A DNA stretch of 64,000 bases, taken from the NCBI GenBank assembly GCA_022497155.1, contig MU385746.1:124001-188000 (forward strand), given 5' to 3'. Positions 11,801 through 22,871 of the stretch are shown piece after piece. A program made the position numbers and the translations under genes. The notes beneath the pieces are model-generated. The model had not been told where the DNA came from. It was given only the letters and a program-made list of their open reading frames with translations, and did not search any database. The stretch is from Whalleya microplaca. Lineage: Eukaryota > Ascomycota > Sordariomycetes > Xylariales > Xylariaceae. Position 1 is the first letter of the stretch, and each line of letters starts with the position of its first letter.

Positions 11801-13675
11801 GACTACGTCGAATAAAACATAGACATTCTGAATCAAATTGTCTCTCAATTGAAATTACCTGTATCAAACACCGCTAGCCCCTGCCTGACTATGTAAAGTC
11901 AGTCATAACTACATCTTCGTGCGCGCCAGTGTTGATTGATTGCTTCCTTGCTAAGGCAAGAAGTTATATGTTCCTAATATGTGTTCTAAATTGCCCGGCT
12001 AGGTTTCGTCACACTGCATCTAACAGTATGTATAAATAGAGTGTCTGCAGCTGCAAACGAATCCTCCTTTGTCCTCTCACAACGAATGAGAGACTACATG
12101 TCACATGGAAATCACCGAGTCACGCTAATGATAGGTAGGGTGTCTCGGGACATTCATACTGCGAACATTTAATAGCCTCGGGTTCCTGTATTGGACCTAC
12201 TTACCTAGTTTAGTGGCATGTCTAAATGACATCTAGAGAATGTTAGTGCCTAGTTTATTTCTTCGGTTGCGTCAAGCTCGAAAACACTAGGGCACGTTCA
12301 CATGTCATATCTCGCTATGCCTAAAAGTAATTAAACGTAATTCATACAACTTCATAAGGACGAAGCAAACACATGAGTGCCTCAAATGGTGATTCATACC
12401 TGCGAACTTCCTAATAAGTGTACAAATTGGTTTGCCAGAATATCTGATGGATACAGATTCCGTTTATGTCCTTTGAGATACCATATGGTAGCTGAGACAT
12501 TGACTTTCTTACGATTCAAGTGCAATCAGTTTATACATCTCATAATGTCACGAACGTGACTTGAACTTAATGAAGTAGAATACACTTGATACACGACCAA
12601 CATGACTTACTACAATCAACGTAAACCGCCTCAATATTTCATACGAGACACAAGGTGATCGTCTCATAAAATACGTGGAACCTAGATGTTCATATACTCT
12701 GATGATAAAGTAGAGCCACTTAAGAGGTTCTTTGAGTGAACTATCACGTCTCTACTAGCACAATATACGAGGCTTCTGGTTGTGCAAGGGGGTTCCTATT
12801 GAAGCTGTCTGCTATGTATATCTGTACGCTGTATGTAGTTGTTGGTGGATGGATCAGGTGTGAGGTGTGAGGTTTGCTGCTACTAGATATATGGGGTCCT
12901 TAGTTAGCTATCACCCGTAACATGAACCAGCCTTCATTTTCACTGTCAAGCCAAAACATTTGAGCAAAAGTCTGGGCTTAGTGAGACACATTATCGGTAC
13001 ATTCATACTCAGCGTGGTTTCATAGATATACGAGTAAGAATTATGGCTCAGAACCGAGCGTTGTCTACTTAAGAACGAGCACTATTGCCTTCATATGCAT
13101 GGGACTTATCTTTCACACCCTTGATGAGATCATCCATCTTGCGGAACTTCTCGAATACGCTGAAGTACGTCAGAATCAAACGTCGCAAAGAAATCTTTTG
13201 AGAACGACCCATTGCTATGACCAACCTGTCTGTTCGACAGTACAGACATAGGACGATCTTGCAGTTAGTCACCCTGGTCAGTATGAGCTAGGCTCTATGT
13301 GAACCAGAGCCTCGACCATGTGTTCTCAGAAAACATATAAAGGAACTCGCAGGGCATTTCAAGGGCTTTGTAAGCCGAAGTTATTTGGGAGACCGGGGGT
13401 TAGTCCTTTATTACGGTTACTGAACATGGGGACAGAGATGATCGATCTATTCCGGTTCTTTATCCTATCACCTTGTTACCACGTGGCAGTACAATGGAAT
13501 AGAAAAATGTGTATCAGGTAAGACCACTGAGAGGGACGAGCACTGACATGGTCACCACGCTCCTTACATGATCAACTCATAAGTAGGTATTCCTTACATC
13601 CACATGTACCCGAAAGGCCTCCTCCCGCGTGAGCTCTAAGTTGAGGGTGAGATGGAAGGTCAAACTCATGGCCTC

Positions 13676-13730
13676 AGATTCTCACATTGAGCCGAAAGTT
13701 TTAAAGCCTTTCGGCTCAATGTGAGAATCT
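13676..13730. repeat. Perfect 23-bp inverted repeat with 9-nt loop
   Basis: The left arm 13676-13698 (starting AGATTCTCACATTGAGCC) is exactly complementary to the right arm 13708-13730. The loop is 13699-13707. Pairing stops sharply at both outer ends. It could be a palindromic transposon remnant, an RNA hairpin or a cruciform. No gene abuts it. Confidence 0.9.
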
Positions 13731-14044
13731 ATGATGAAGGAGCGCTATAAAACTTTATGTAGCTATTTAGTCCTGAAGAACGGTGGTTCGATCATTAAGG
13801 ACTGATATGTAGCTTTATGCAGCAAATGTACAACCATTCTCGGCCAAGATCTAGCAGTTGAATCTAGCTTGCTGATATACAAGGACAAGCTAACAGGCTT
13901 ACAAAAGCTGGTTCGGAGACTCCTCGACTTAAAACTACTGCGGATAGGAGGGCCTAGACAATGACACGTGTTCACATATATCTAGATAAATAGGTAGAGT
14001 GAGATATATCCAAGTTTTCATTGATTTAACGCTTTGTGACTAAT

Positions 14045-15605
14045 TTATAGTTTGATAGATAGGTTCCACGCATCCAAAGCAACCGCAACTGCGGTCACAA
14101 CGGCAGCATACCCGACCAAGATTCCCATCGTGACGGGTGGTCCAATATCTAAAGTCGGCACCGTCATGTTGACCAGTCCCGTCAGAAGATTTGCCACAAG
14201 AAAGATAGCGAGCCCGTTCCTGTTGAATGAACGCAGCACTCTGCTTGTTGCTACCTCGTATGCCTCCTGCTCAACCCTCGCATCCGTAGCATTATAAAAA
14301 TTCGGAAAGAAAACGGTCTCTATCAAACAACACGCCAGAAGCTGCGCCGAGTTGAAGGCCGCAATCCATAATACGTACGGGAGATTAGCTAGTCGCCGAG
14401 ACACATCCAACCCAGCACCATAGTTGTAGTTCGTAGTGAGGAAATAGAGAGCAGACCAAATGGCCGTCCACACAGCCATGGTCATAAGCAACGTCGTTCG
14501 CTGGACGCCATTGCTTGATCCACTGCGTGGGTTGAGGCTCCTAGGTAGGACGAACATGCCCGTGTCTTGCCCAGCCAAGAAGATTGCGAGATATCCTATG
14601 AAACTGTATATGCCTTCTCGGTTCATAGAGACAAGATCCGTCCGCGGCGCAGCGAGGATGAAGGCTTTCAGACCCGTGCTCTCCAGTACGACCTGGTAGA
14701 TTACCCCTACCAAGATCGCCAGGGTCGCATAGGACGGGACAATCTTCAGCGCCGACTGGAAGATTGCGACGAAAGGGGGAAGAAAGCCTAGGGTGAAAAA
14801 GAAGTTCCAATGGACACCGTACTCGGTCACATGTTCAGCATAATCGAGACCTTTGACACTGAGCAGTCGGATCACACCCAGGACCAAAAGAGGTAGTGAA
14901 TGCCGCATCGAGTACAAAAGCCTTTGATGCAATGGCATCGTGCGTCCTTGCGCCCTCTCCTTGAGAACGGGCCGCGCAGCTACCACTCCGGCCGAGAAAA
15001 CGAAGGAACCTACGCCCACATCCATTAATGAGGTGCCCCATGTCTCAACCTTGGCGAATCTGCGAGGGAACAGGCGGAAGTCCACTGCCAATATCGCCAA
15101 GCATGTTGTGACCAACATAGAGCCCCGATAGGTCGTCAAGAAGGGTTTCGTAGAAAGCACGGAGAGTGTGCTGGAGGATTTCTGGGCGCGCGCATTGGGA
15201 GGTAGTCTGGGCTTCTTCCTCGATGTGATGGGGTTCGGGGGTAGCGCATAGACGAATATGGCAGGGACAAGAATCAGGCCACATAGTATCAGTGGCGTGC
15301 TGGAGTAGAGTGTTGTGGCCAGGAGTATAGCGACTGTGTTGAGGAGGAAATCGACTATGAAGCTTAGGGGCTTGTAAGGTCTGAAGAAGGACTGGCGGGA
15401 CTGCAGAATGGACCATAGGACAAAGGCAATCTGTAAGAAGCTTAATTAGTATAACTTGATGGGAAATGAGGCTACTTGACTGAATTGACTGCTCGCATAC
15501 CGGTCCTACCGCAGTCACGACGTTGATCTCACTGACGGAGCCTCCGGAGAGGTTGGAGACAAAGTCCTCCTTCAACTGCTTGTAACTGGTCGCATTTGAT
15601 CCCAT
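14045..15605 (-). CDS. GWT1: Gwt1, GPI inositol acyltransferase
   Basis: Exon 1 is 15605-15501 (35 codons, ATG start) and exon 2 is 15430-14045, with a 70-bp intron in phase 0, giving 496 aa, the usual size. The N-terminus [20 protein letters not shown], many hydrophobic segments and the [10 protein letters not shown] and [20 protein letters not shown] motifs identify the Gwt1/PIG-W family. Known role: acylation of the inositol of glucosaminyl-phosphatidylinositol in the ER, an early step of GPI-anchor synthesis and the target of the fungal inhibitor class that includes manogepix. A Lys-rich loop (ITSRKKPRL) separates the first helices from the rest. It is transcribed divergently from the BTB-tailed gene across about 1 kb holding a duplicated CACGTGGGG site. 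A GPI-dependent wall enzyme lies 5 kb to the right. Confidence 0.93.
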
Positions 15606-15857
15606 TTTCGTATATCATGAAATGGCAAATTTAATTCGATTACCGGGAATTGCCTGACATCGCGTCGTTAAAAAGAAAAGAAAAAAAATTCAGCTGTTTT
15701 GAACAGATGTCAACTCGATATATGATGTGTTGTCCAAAACATCATCAGTCACTAATCAGCCTTGTATGTATGTATGTAAGTCGCGAAAAAGATGGAGGTG
15801 AACCCCCTGACGCAGCCGGCCAATGGCGACGGGCACAGCTCTAGCGACCGTTGGGGG

Positions 15858-15881
15858 ATCACGTGGGGCATCACGTGGGGC
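15858..15881 (+). promoter_or_regulatory. Tandem ATCACGTGGGGC (two E-box sites)
   Basis: The 12-mer occurs twice head-to-tail, giving CACGTG cores at 15860-15865 and 15872-15877, about 253 bp upstream of the GWT1 ATG. CACGTG is bound by fungal bHLH factors, and the CACGTGGG form is the high-affinity Pho4/NUC-1 type. The repeat is seen directly; the binding factor is inferred. Confidence 0.5.
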
Positions 15882-16383
15882 AACTCAGCTGTCTTAGTAG
15901 CCAGCCTATCACTAACGCCATCAGAAACACCCTGAAGTAAACGAGGCTTACCTACCGAAATACATACTCAACTTACGTATAACTTGAACCCTCACAACTT
16001 CGACTAGTCATCATCGACAAAACCTGTTTTTTTTTCACTTACAAGTTCTAGGATGCACATGCACCGGAATACTCGTCCCTTGCAACATCTGAAGCGTGGC
16101 AACATGAATCTTCTTTGTCACAACAATTGCCGAGATGAGGAGGCGAAATCACCGTCTCCCTTTCTCAGCTGAACCCTCGATCATCCCCTACAAACTGTAG
16201 CAGAACAAGACTCAGTCTCTTTGTTCTATGACGAAACGAGTCACTAAAACCACTACATCTGAAATACCCGTGCGACTGTGACCCTTTCTTCCCCGCCACG
16301 AGCCTTGCAATGCCTACCTAAAGCCGTTTGTCGTCGCTAGCCATTGTGTGTGCCGCTTTGAATCATCCCGCCCCCTTTCCAAT

Positions 16384-16419
16384 GGATATAAAGAAAGCCC
16401 ACAAAGTGGCTTTATATCC
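16384..16419. repeat. Small inverted repeat in leader/promoter
   Basis: GGATATAAAG (16384-16393) pairs with CTTTATATCC (16410-16419), with an additional inner GCC/GGC pairing. It lies about 170 bp upstream of the ATG at 16586, so it could form a hairpin in the 5' leader. Confidence 0.5.
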
Positions 16420-16585
16420 CCTTTCTATTCATAGGACACTTTTAATATCATGTATCTCTAGTCCCCTACGGTAAGTTGGTGTTCTCCTGGTTATCAAGCA
16501 ACTTGCTCTTCATCCATCCAGAATCTACCTGAGACACAGTTAGTGAGTGAACTTGTACTTTGATTGATTCCACATATCAAACCCA

Positions 16586-17956
16586 ATGACGAGCAATGTG
16601 AATGCTTCGAGGCGCCCAAGTCTCGAGCCCATATGGACAAGCTACCACAACCTCGGCGGTATGCCTAAGACTGCTTTTCGACCCGTGAGCAGTCCGGGCC
16701 TGTCCGCTTCGCCCATGTCTCCCAAGAGCCTTCCAAGCCCCATGTATCCAGCCTCCAACGATGGGTCGATGAGAAGACAGGACCGAGCCTTAGTCAACAG
16801 TCTTGACCAGAGAACAAGACTTCCCAGCTTGATAAACTCGCCTCTCACCCCCATTGACGAGGATTCGCCGTCGCCGTTGGTTTCCAGGCTCGAAAGGATC
16901 AGCATACTACCGCCGATCAACATGAAGCATGGACGTGGACGGCTACCCACACCGGCCTCCCCGGAACTCTCACCGCAAGCCGACGCCTGGCACGGCCTCG
17001 AGAGATCGAGAACAACAGCTGCCCATGGCCTACCCGAACCTGACTTCCGGCGTCCAAGCAAAATGAGCGACCGTCCTATATCCACGGAGCCAATCTCACC
17101 GCCGCCGCCTCCACTGCCGCCTCGCGCCAGAAGAAACCAATCCCAGTCCCTCGAGCTCCGCGAGCAGCTCCAAAGCTGGGGCCACATCTACTTCGGCAAC
17201 TCGAAGACCGCTGATGCCTTCATCATCGCGCGTTCGCTCCGCCGGTACAGCAACCCGTCCACGCATACAGCCTCATCGGCTTCATCAACATCGTCAGCAA
17301 CGCCATCGAGTGAATCCCCGAACCGTCTCATCGTTCGCGCGATCATCCGGCCCCGGGCCCTGGAGAGACAGTCGTTCCTGATCCAACGCAACTTCGACAT
17401 CGACGAGCTCCGCGCCACCATACCCGACCCTCCACAGACGTCTCCTGCCCACACAGATGGCGATCAGAACAGCCTGAGCTCTTCGGCGTCGTACAGTGCG
17501 TCCCTTCCGACCTCTGGACCGAGGCGGCGCTCGAGCAGTGTACGCTCCAGCGCACTGCTGATGTCGCCACGGGACATGCGGTCGACCACGATGCTGGACA
17601 ACGAGAGGCTGATGCTAGACGCGAAGGCCGTGCCTATCCGTAAGTAGCCAGCCAATCAACTCATCCACCAATCCACCAATTAAACCATCTCCTATCTATC
17701 ATCTATCTAGCTATCTTAAAAGTTACTAGATACAAGTATCTACTAACACTGGTCAGATCTGAAATACGCACGAGCATACCTCCCCATGCTAGCAGCACTC
17801 CTGGTCTCGGGCCACGTCCGCGAGGGCGACGTGATCTACTTGCCGATGCCGTACGCCGAGGCCTGGCCGCAGACCGTCCGGTACGTGTACACGGGCCAGG
17901 GGGAGCTGACGCAGGCGGTGCGCGAGAACATCCTGTACCTGGCCGGAAAGGTCTAG
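16586..17956 (+). CDS. Ser/Pro-rich protein with BTB/POZ-like C-terminus
   Basis: Exon 1 is 16586-17639 and exon 2 is 17757-17956. The 117-bp intron (GTAAGT...CAG) is in phase 1, giving 417 aa. The first 185 residues are disordered and rich in Ser, Pro and Arg. From about 190 (LREQLQSWGHIYFGNSKTAD) a folded region begins, is interrupted by Ser-rich inserts, and ends in exon 2 with GDVIYLPMPYAEAWPQTVRYVYTGQ and ENILYLAGKV. That end resembles the second half of a BTB fold (hydrophobic strand, Y-x-YTG turn, final helix). BTB proteins mediate dimerisation or Cullin-3 adaptor contacts, but no partner domain is visible. Divergent from GWT1. Function is unknown; the BTB assignment is by pattern only. 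Confidence 0.72.
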
Positions 17957-18942
17957 CACTTGGTACTTAGTACATACCTAACCTAATCGTATGTAGTTTA
18001 GCTTGGTAATTTATCCGTATGTAGTCTAGCTTGGGCTGACGGTGGTGATGACGATGGTGGTGGTGGTTGTTTCACGTGTATGTACAGATTTGATGTTACG
18101 GAGGTCATAAAGTAATGTGTAGCTAGCTGCTGCTGCTGATGGGTAGACAAACGTCGAAAGATAGGACCGGGCTCGGAATCTCTGTTGCTGTATATGTGTG
18201 TACAGACTGGATGGCACATACATATGCATGAGTTCATGTATGTAATAACTTATTCGCTATTAATAGGCCTCCAAAAAAGCAACGAATAAACTCAGACTAT
18301 TTGATTCAGACAACTAGTTGGTTAGTGTTACTATATGCATGTATATATCACAGATGTGACATGATACCTAATCCTACTTGGGTCACTTGCTTCATGTGGG
18401 TTCTTCGAACTTAACGCATGAAATAGATGAAGCGACCATTGCTTATGATATAATGCCTACCTTTAACCCAAGATACCTAGTAACTGCTACACACGAAACC
18501 TACGTATGCCCCAGGATGTACATAGAAACTTAACAGACAGAAATGTCTTCGAATCAATCAATCTCATTAAGCAAGCAAAAAGGTAGAATCAACGCCAGAT
18601 GTCCCTGTCCCCTTTCTCCTAATTCCAACTGGATATTTGTGATGTAACGAGCTTCTTGCTTGCTTGCTTTGCCTGCACGCGTTAAAAACAACAAAAAAAA
18701 GCCAGATCCTTGAATTCGGCCCTTCGTTCTTTTTCCGTCACGAGAAAATCCAACCGTAGGGCTTGCTTGACTTTTATATATGTGTATACATATGTACCAC
18801 CACTTCCACCACTACTTCCACCGCGGCCCGCTTAGCTGTATTGTAGATCCCGAATACATATCGATCGATCGCCTATTGCCCGCAAGCATGTACGCGCCCC
18901 ATTTTCTCTTGCTCTCACTCCTAGCGACACACGTACGATCAT
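17957..18942. other. Convergent 3' spacer
   Basis: The region lies between the ends of two convergent genes (BTB-tailed and GH76). No gene is seen. It holds CA/GT-rich and TACATA-type simple sequence. Confidence 0.6.
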
Positions 18943-20608
18943 CTAGTCCATGCTCATCCACGCGAACGCAGACAGCGACCCCGTGATCATGAGCGCGGTA
19001 AGGATACCCGCACCGGCCTTATCGCCGGTGGTGATGGGCGCGAAGGTAGGCATGAGGGGCTGGTTGGAGCCGGCGTTGGCGTCGCCCTTGGAGGTGCCGC
19101 CGGTCTGGTTCGTCAGCGGGGGCGCGGTGTCCGGGGCCAGGAGGCTGACGAGGGCGCCGAGGACGTTCATCTGCTGGCCCGCGCCGGTCTTGCCGTCGAA
19201 GACGCCCGTGGTCCAGTGGAAGCCGCACATGCGGCCGTTGTCGCCGCCCGTGCACTGCTTCACCGCCGCCTCCGTCGACTTCTTGAGCACGGGGAGGATC
19301 TTCTCGCGCGTGTAGGGGGCCAGCTGCATCGTCGTCCCCATCCACCGGTGCATGAACCCCTTGAACGACTCCATGTCCGCATTGCAGTTGGCGTTCTCGC
19401 ACGACGGCTCGAACGCCGTGTCGTTCGGAAAGAAGATCTCGAGCATGCGGCCCACCAGCCCGTCTATCCGCGTTTTCCAGATCTCGCCGCCCTCGGTCTG
19501 TTTCGTGGTTATGTCAGTGGGTGTTACATAATGATCTACGAGCCGCTAGTTGGCCTAGTAATGAGAGGTGATTGGGTGATGGTTATATGGACCATAACTG
19601 GGGATCTGGGGCATAAGTGAGGGGATAAGTTTTGGCGAACGTACATGGTTATACATGAATGCACAGCCTTGCAACAACATGGCGGCGTTGTACGAGAACT
19701 GGGCTTTGTTGATATCGGTACAGTCGGGCAAGTGCGCGCCGTCGTAGACATCCCATTTGTCTGAAATATAGCCAAGTCTCTGGATCAGGTCAAAGGTCTT
19801 GCTGGCGAGGTCGGCATAGGTAGAATTGTCTGTGTAGCGGGCTAATCGGGCACCGATGTTAAAGTAGCAGGCGTTTGCGACAGCTATATTCCCATTAGCG
19901 TTGGCCTCCTACACATATCAAAAATCCTCGGTGTCAAGGCCGGACGGCCACGTACTGTTAATGTAGTTGTAACCGTTGTTCGACGGGTATACCTGCCATC
20001 TGAGGCCCCATTCGCATCTTCCGTCGGCCACTCGTCGATCCTCATGCGTCTGCTCGTTGAACACGGCCTGTGCCAGCGCCAGCCACTGGGGCTGGTCCTC
20101 CGGAGGATCTGTGTATCCAGTCTCGGTAGCTAACATGGCGGAGAATCCCCAGAAGGCCTGGTCATCGTTACCCATGGACGCGGTCCAGTTGGGAGGCATG
20201 AAATCGGCGTCGGGTCCGGTTTGGAACAGCAAGGCTTTCGTCATACTCGCATCAAATTGCTTGTCGCCGGTATGGTATCGGTAGTCTAACAGCGCACCCC
20301 ACATCGCTCCTCCTTGCCACCAGTAGTAGTCACCATCGGGGGGAGGACCCGGCAAGATACCGGGAACCCAGCCGGGCTCGTCGCCACGGTAGAAGGTAAG
20401 AAGGTCTTTGGCGACGAGAGCAGCGGTCTCCTTGATCGATGCTAGATAGATGGATGGCCCGTCAATCTCAACCTCCACCACGGGCAGGAAGCATGGACGG
20501 CACTCAAGATTACGAACCTGGATCGTCAAGATTCACCGTGAGAGCTCCATAGGCCCGCTCGGCGACGAGACCAAGCGTGGCCAGCACCGTCGTGGATAAT
20601 CTCACCAT
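18943..20608 (-). CDS. GPI-anchored GH76 mannanase (Dcw1/Dfg5 type)
   Basis: Exons 20608-20518, 20441-19956, 19883-19645 and 19497-18943 join in frame to 456 aa. The third exon begins after AATATAG, which restores the family motif YNYINTVANACYFNIGARLARY. A signal peptide (residues 1-21) precedes the GH76 domain. The catalytic Asp pair is D123-D124 in GNDDQAFWGFSAM. Other conserved stretches are YYWWQGGAMWGALLDY, WGLRWQ, FSYNAAMLLQG and FKGFMHRWM. The C-terminus has a Ser/Thr/Gly stalk and a hydrophobic GPI signal (GILTALMITGSLSAFAWM). Known role: a membrane-anchored endo-1,6-alpha-mannosidase or transglycosidase that links GPI mannoproteins into the cell wall. Its own anchor depends on the pathway that includes Gwt1, encoded 3.4 kb away. 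Dcw1 and Dfg5 cannot be told apart from the sequence alone. Confidence 0.9.
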
Positions 20609-22871
20609 GTTGATGAATAAATATTATGTTTTTGTATGAAATGAGCGAATTGAGAACCAGTTGGGTTTAATTACCATGGAAAGGAAGGAAAGAAGATTAA
20701 TCTAGGCCGGGACAAACGAACGAATGTTTCATTCGTCACAACGCCCCCGATAGATGGGACGACGAGGGAGACGAAATGAGAGTAGATGATTTCGGAGACG
20801 AGGAGGTATGACTTGAACGACAGTGGAACTCGACGTCAACGACAGAAGCCAGAATCAATCGGAGTGTTGGTAGCTTCTCAGAGAAACAAGGAAATCAGGA
20901 GGTGACAAAGACCGTAAAGGGTTGTCCCAAGGTGCTTGGCAAAGCTGTGAAAGGGCAAGCCTAGCAAGCCTAGAACCCGACAGCGTATCGTGGAGATTGG
21001 CAAATTGGGTACCGGAGGATATGGGATAGGGGTTGGGGAAGCGCAGATCCTATCAGCAGTGACCAAGACCAAAATACCAAGACTTTGGGACGCTCGGCAA
21101 ATGGCCAGGAGTCAAGGGAGTGACCCGGAGTGACCAGCCATGGTCGTATTAGAAGTCTTGGCTCTTCACTGGAAGAAGACTAAAGATCTGGGAGCACCTC
21201 TTCCATCACGCGTTCTCCAGCCGTCCGCCATACCCGTATTTTCAACGGGACACACTCGTGAACTCGATCAAAATACGATCAAAAATAAAGATGTTTAAAA
21301 CTGACATCAACATTACTGGTAGGTATAAACGTAGGCTTCTATCCTCACAACTTTAGCATGTGCCTAGTGCAAAAGACGCAGGGATGAGATCGGGATTACC
21401 GCGTACGCAAAAGGCAATTGGGCAATGGAATTCGAAGAACCAGCGGTAAAAATGCGAGATTCTGCTTTAGGTACATATTGATGCAGGGGTTCTGGCGTCT
21501 CAGCCGCCGAGGCTACTTAGACCTGAAGTAGACTAGGGCCATACGCCAGCGAGAACGGGTATCAATGCTGACATGCCAGGCGTGCCAGGCTTTGCCGTAA
21601 TCCGTAGTAGCCTATCGTAGCCTATGATCAAGTCATCCGCCTATTGCCCTTCCCCGACTACGCCTCACTACGCCTCACCACAACATGTATACGGATTACC
21701 AGGCTATGTAAGGTACCCAAGGTAGGTAATGCATTCCGTAGTCGACAACCTATGACTGGCTTTTGCAAATGTGATCTTGCATACATCTCGTTTCATGCAT
21801 GACATGCCGGCTCCTATCCAGCCCTATGGTATCTACGTACACGTACATAGTACAATACAATCTGGAGCGGCTGACGATCATATAAGCCTTCTAGAAACTC
21901 TGTCCACTTCTATGGCGTAGCAGTTCCAACTTTCTTCTTACATACTGTAGTACATACATTCCACAACTCAGTATATCTGCCTGGTCCTTACCCATATGAA
22001 TTTTTAGAGATATTGATTTGTAGCACAAGCCATAATCCCTTGAATAAAATCACCAGCAGTATATATACGCAGCATCTTTACAATCATGATCACAGGCATG
22101 GAAGACAGATAGATCAGGATGCAACCCATCATTGCTATAAACTATGTCTATGCAGCGCTACTACTCAAACAATGCTACCATGATGATGCGTCCATCCTTT
22201 CCCCTTCTGCCCAGGTCTTCAATATGCTTGATCTAGACCGGCCTACACACACAAAACCGCCTCATCTCCTCTGACGGGTGTAATGAGCGTCAACATATCA
22301 AACAACCGCAACAGACCGAGGAAAACTCGTCTGGCTCGAATGCGAATATGCTGCATGTCCGTCCCCTTTTGTTGCTCAACGTCTGGTATCTCGAAAAGCA
22401 GTGAAATCATAAATCGTGCCAGCCAACCTTCAGAAAAAAGGTGGTGGTAGTAATGCGAACCTGAACTGAACCAAACCCCCTCCGATCGCCTTCTGCTTCC
22501 CCTAAGCTGCTGTATAGGTGCAGTGGGATGAATGCGTAGAAGAATTTCCAGGGTCTCAAGCATGTGGACCGTTTTGCTCAACTCCTAATTCCTAAACGCC
22601 AATATGAAAATGAACAAATATGCATTAATGAAAGTCGTGAATGCAATGGATGTCGTATGTGCTTTATGTGCTGAACCAGTAGGTCGGTGCGTAAGGTCCC
22701 TTGCTGGTGGTGTGAACATGATGCTCACGGGATGGTGATGTTGCCCCTTTCAGAAGGGAGACTACCGTAGGTAGAGATGTAATCATGGCGGCACAGTTCC
22801 AGTATGCTGTTGGATGCCATATGGGGGCGTGGTGGTATATCTAGCGTTGAATCGGAATAGGTATATGCTGG
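20609..22871. other. Spacer upstream of GH76
   Basis: No gene is supported. The proximal part is the GH76 promoter; the distal part is the 3' flank of the coiled-coil gene. The open frame at 22243-22581 starts with TTG and matches nothing I know. Confidence 0.55.

Larger units (their letters stand above)
7124..14044. other. Gene-poor spacer upstream of the kinase
   Basis: About 6.9 kb without a supportable gene. The first kilobase is probably the kinase promoter and leader. It holds a GGG-tract cluster (7956-7981), a 19-T run (8033-8051), an ACAT microsatellite (8783-8806), several CCTAGGTA octamers and a perfect inverted repeat (13676-13730). Open frames such as 10519-10719 (hydrophobic) and 11261-11494 have no motif or splice partner that I recognise and may be decayed sequence. 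Confidence 0.55.
15606..16585. promoter_or_regulatory. Divergent promoter region between GWT1 and BTB-tailed gene
   Basis: The 980 bp between two ATGs that face away from each other must hold both promoters. It contains the repeated CACGTGGGG motif near GWT1, CT/AC-rich leader-like sequence towards the plus-strand gene, and a small inverted repeat at 16384-16419. Confidence 0.6.

Noticed and set aside
22243..22581. 112-residue minus-strand open frame
   Set aside because: TTG start, no recognisable motif; probably 3' flank of the coiled-coil gene.
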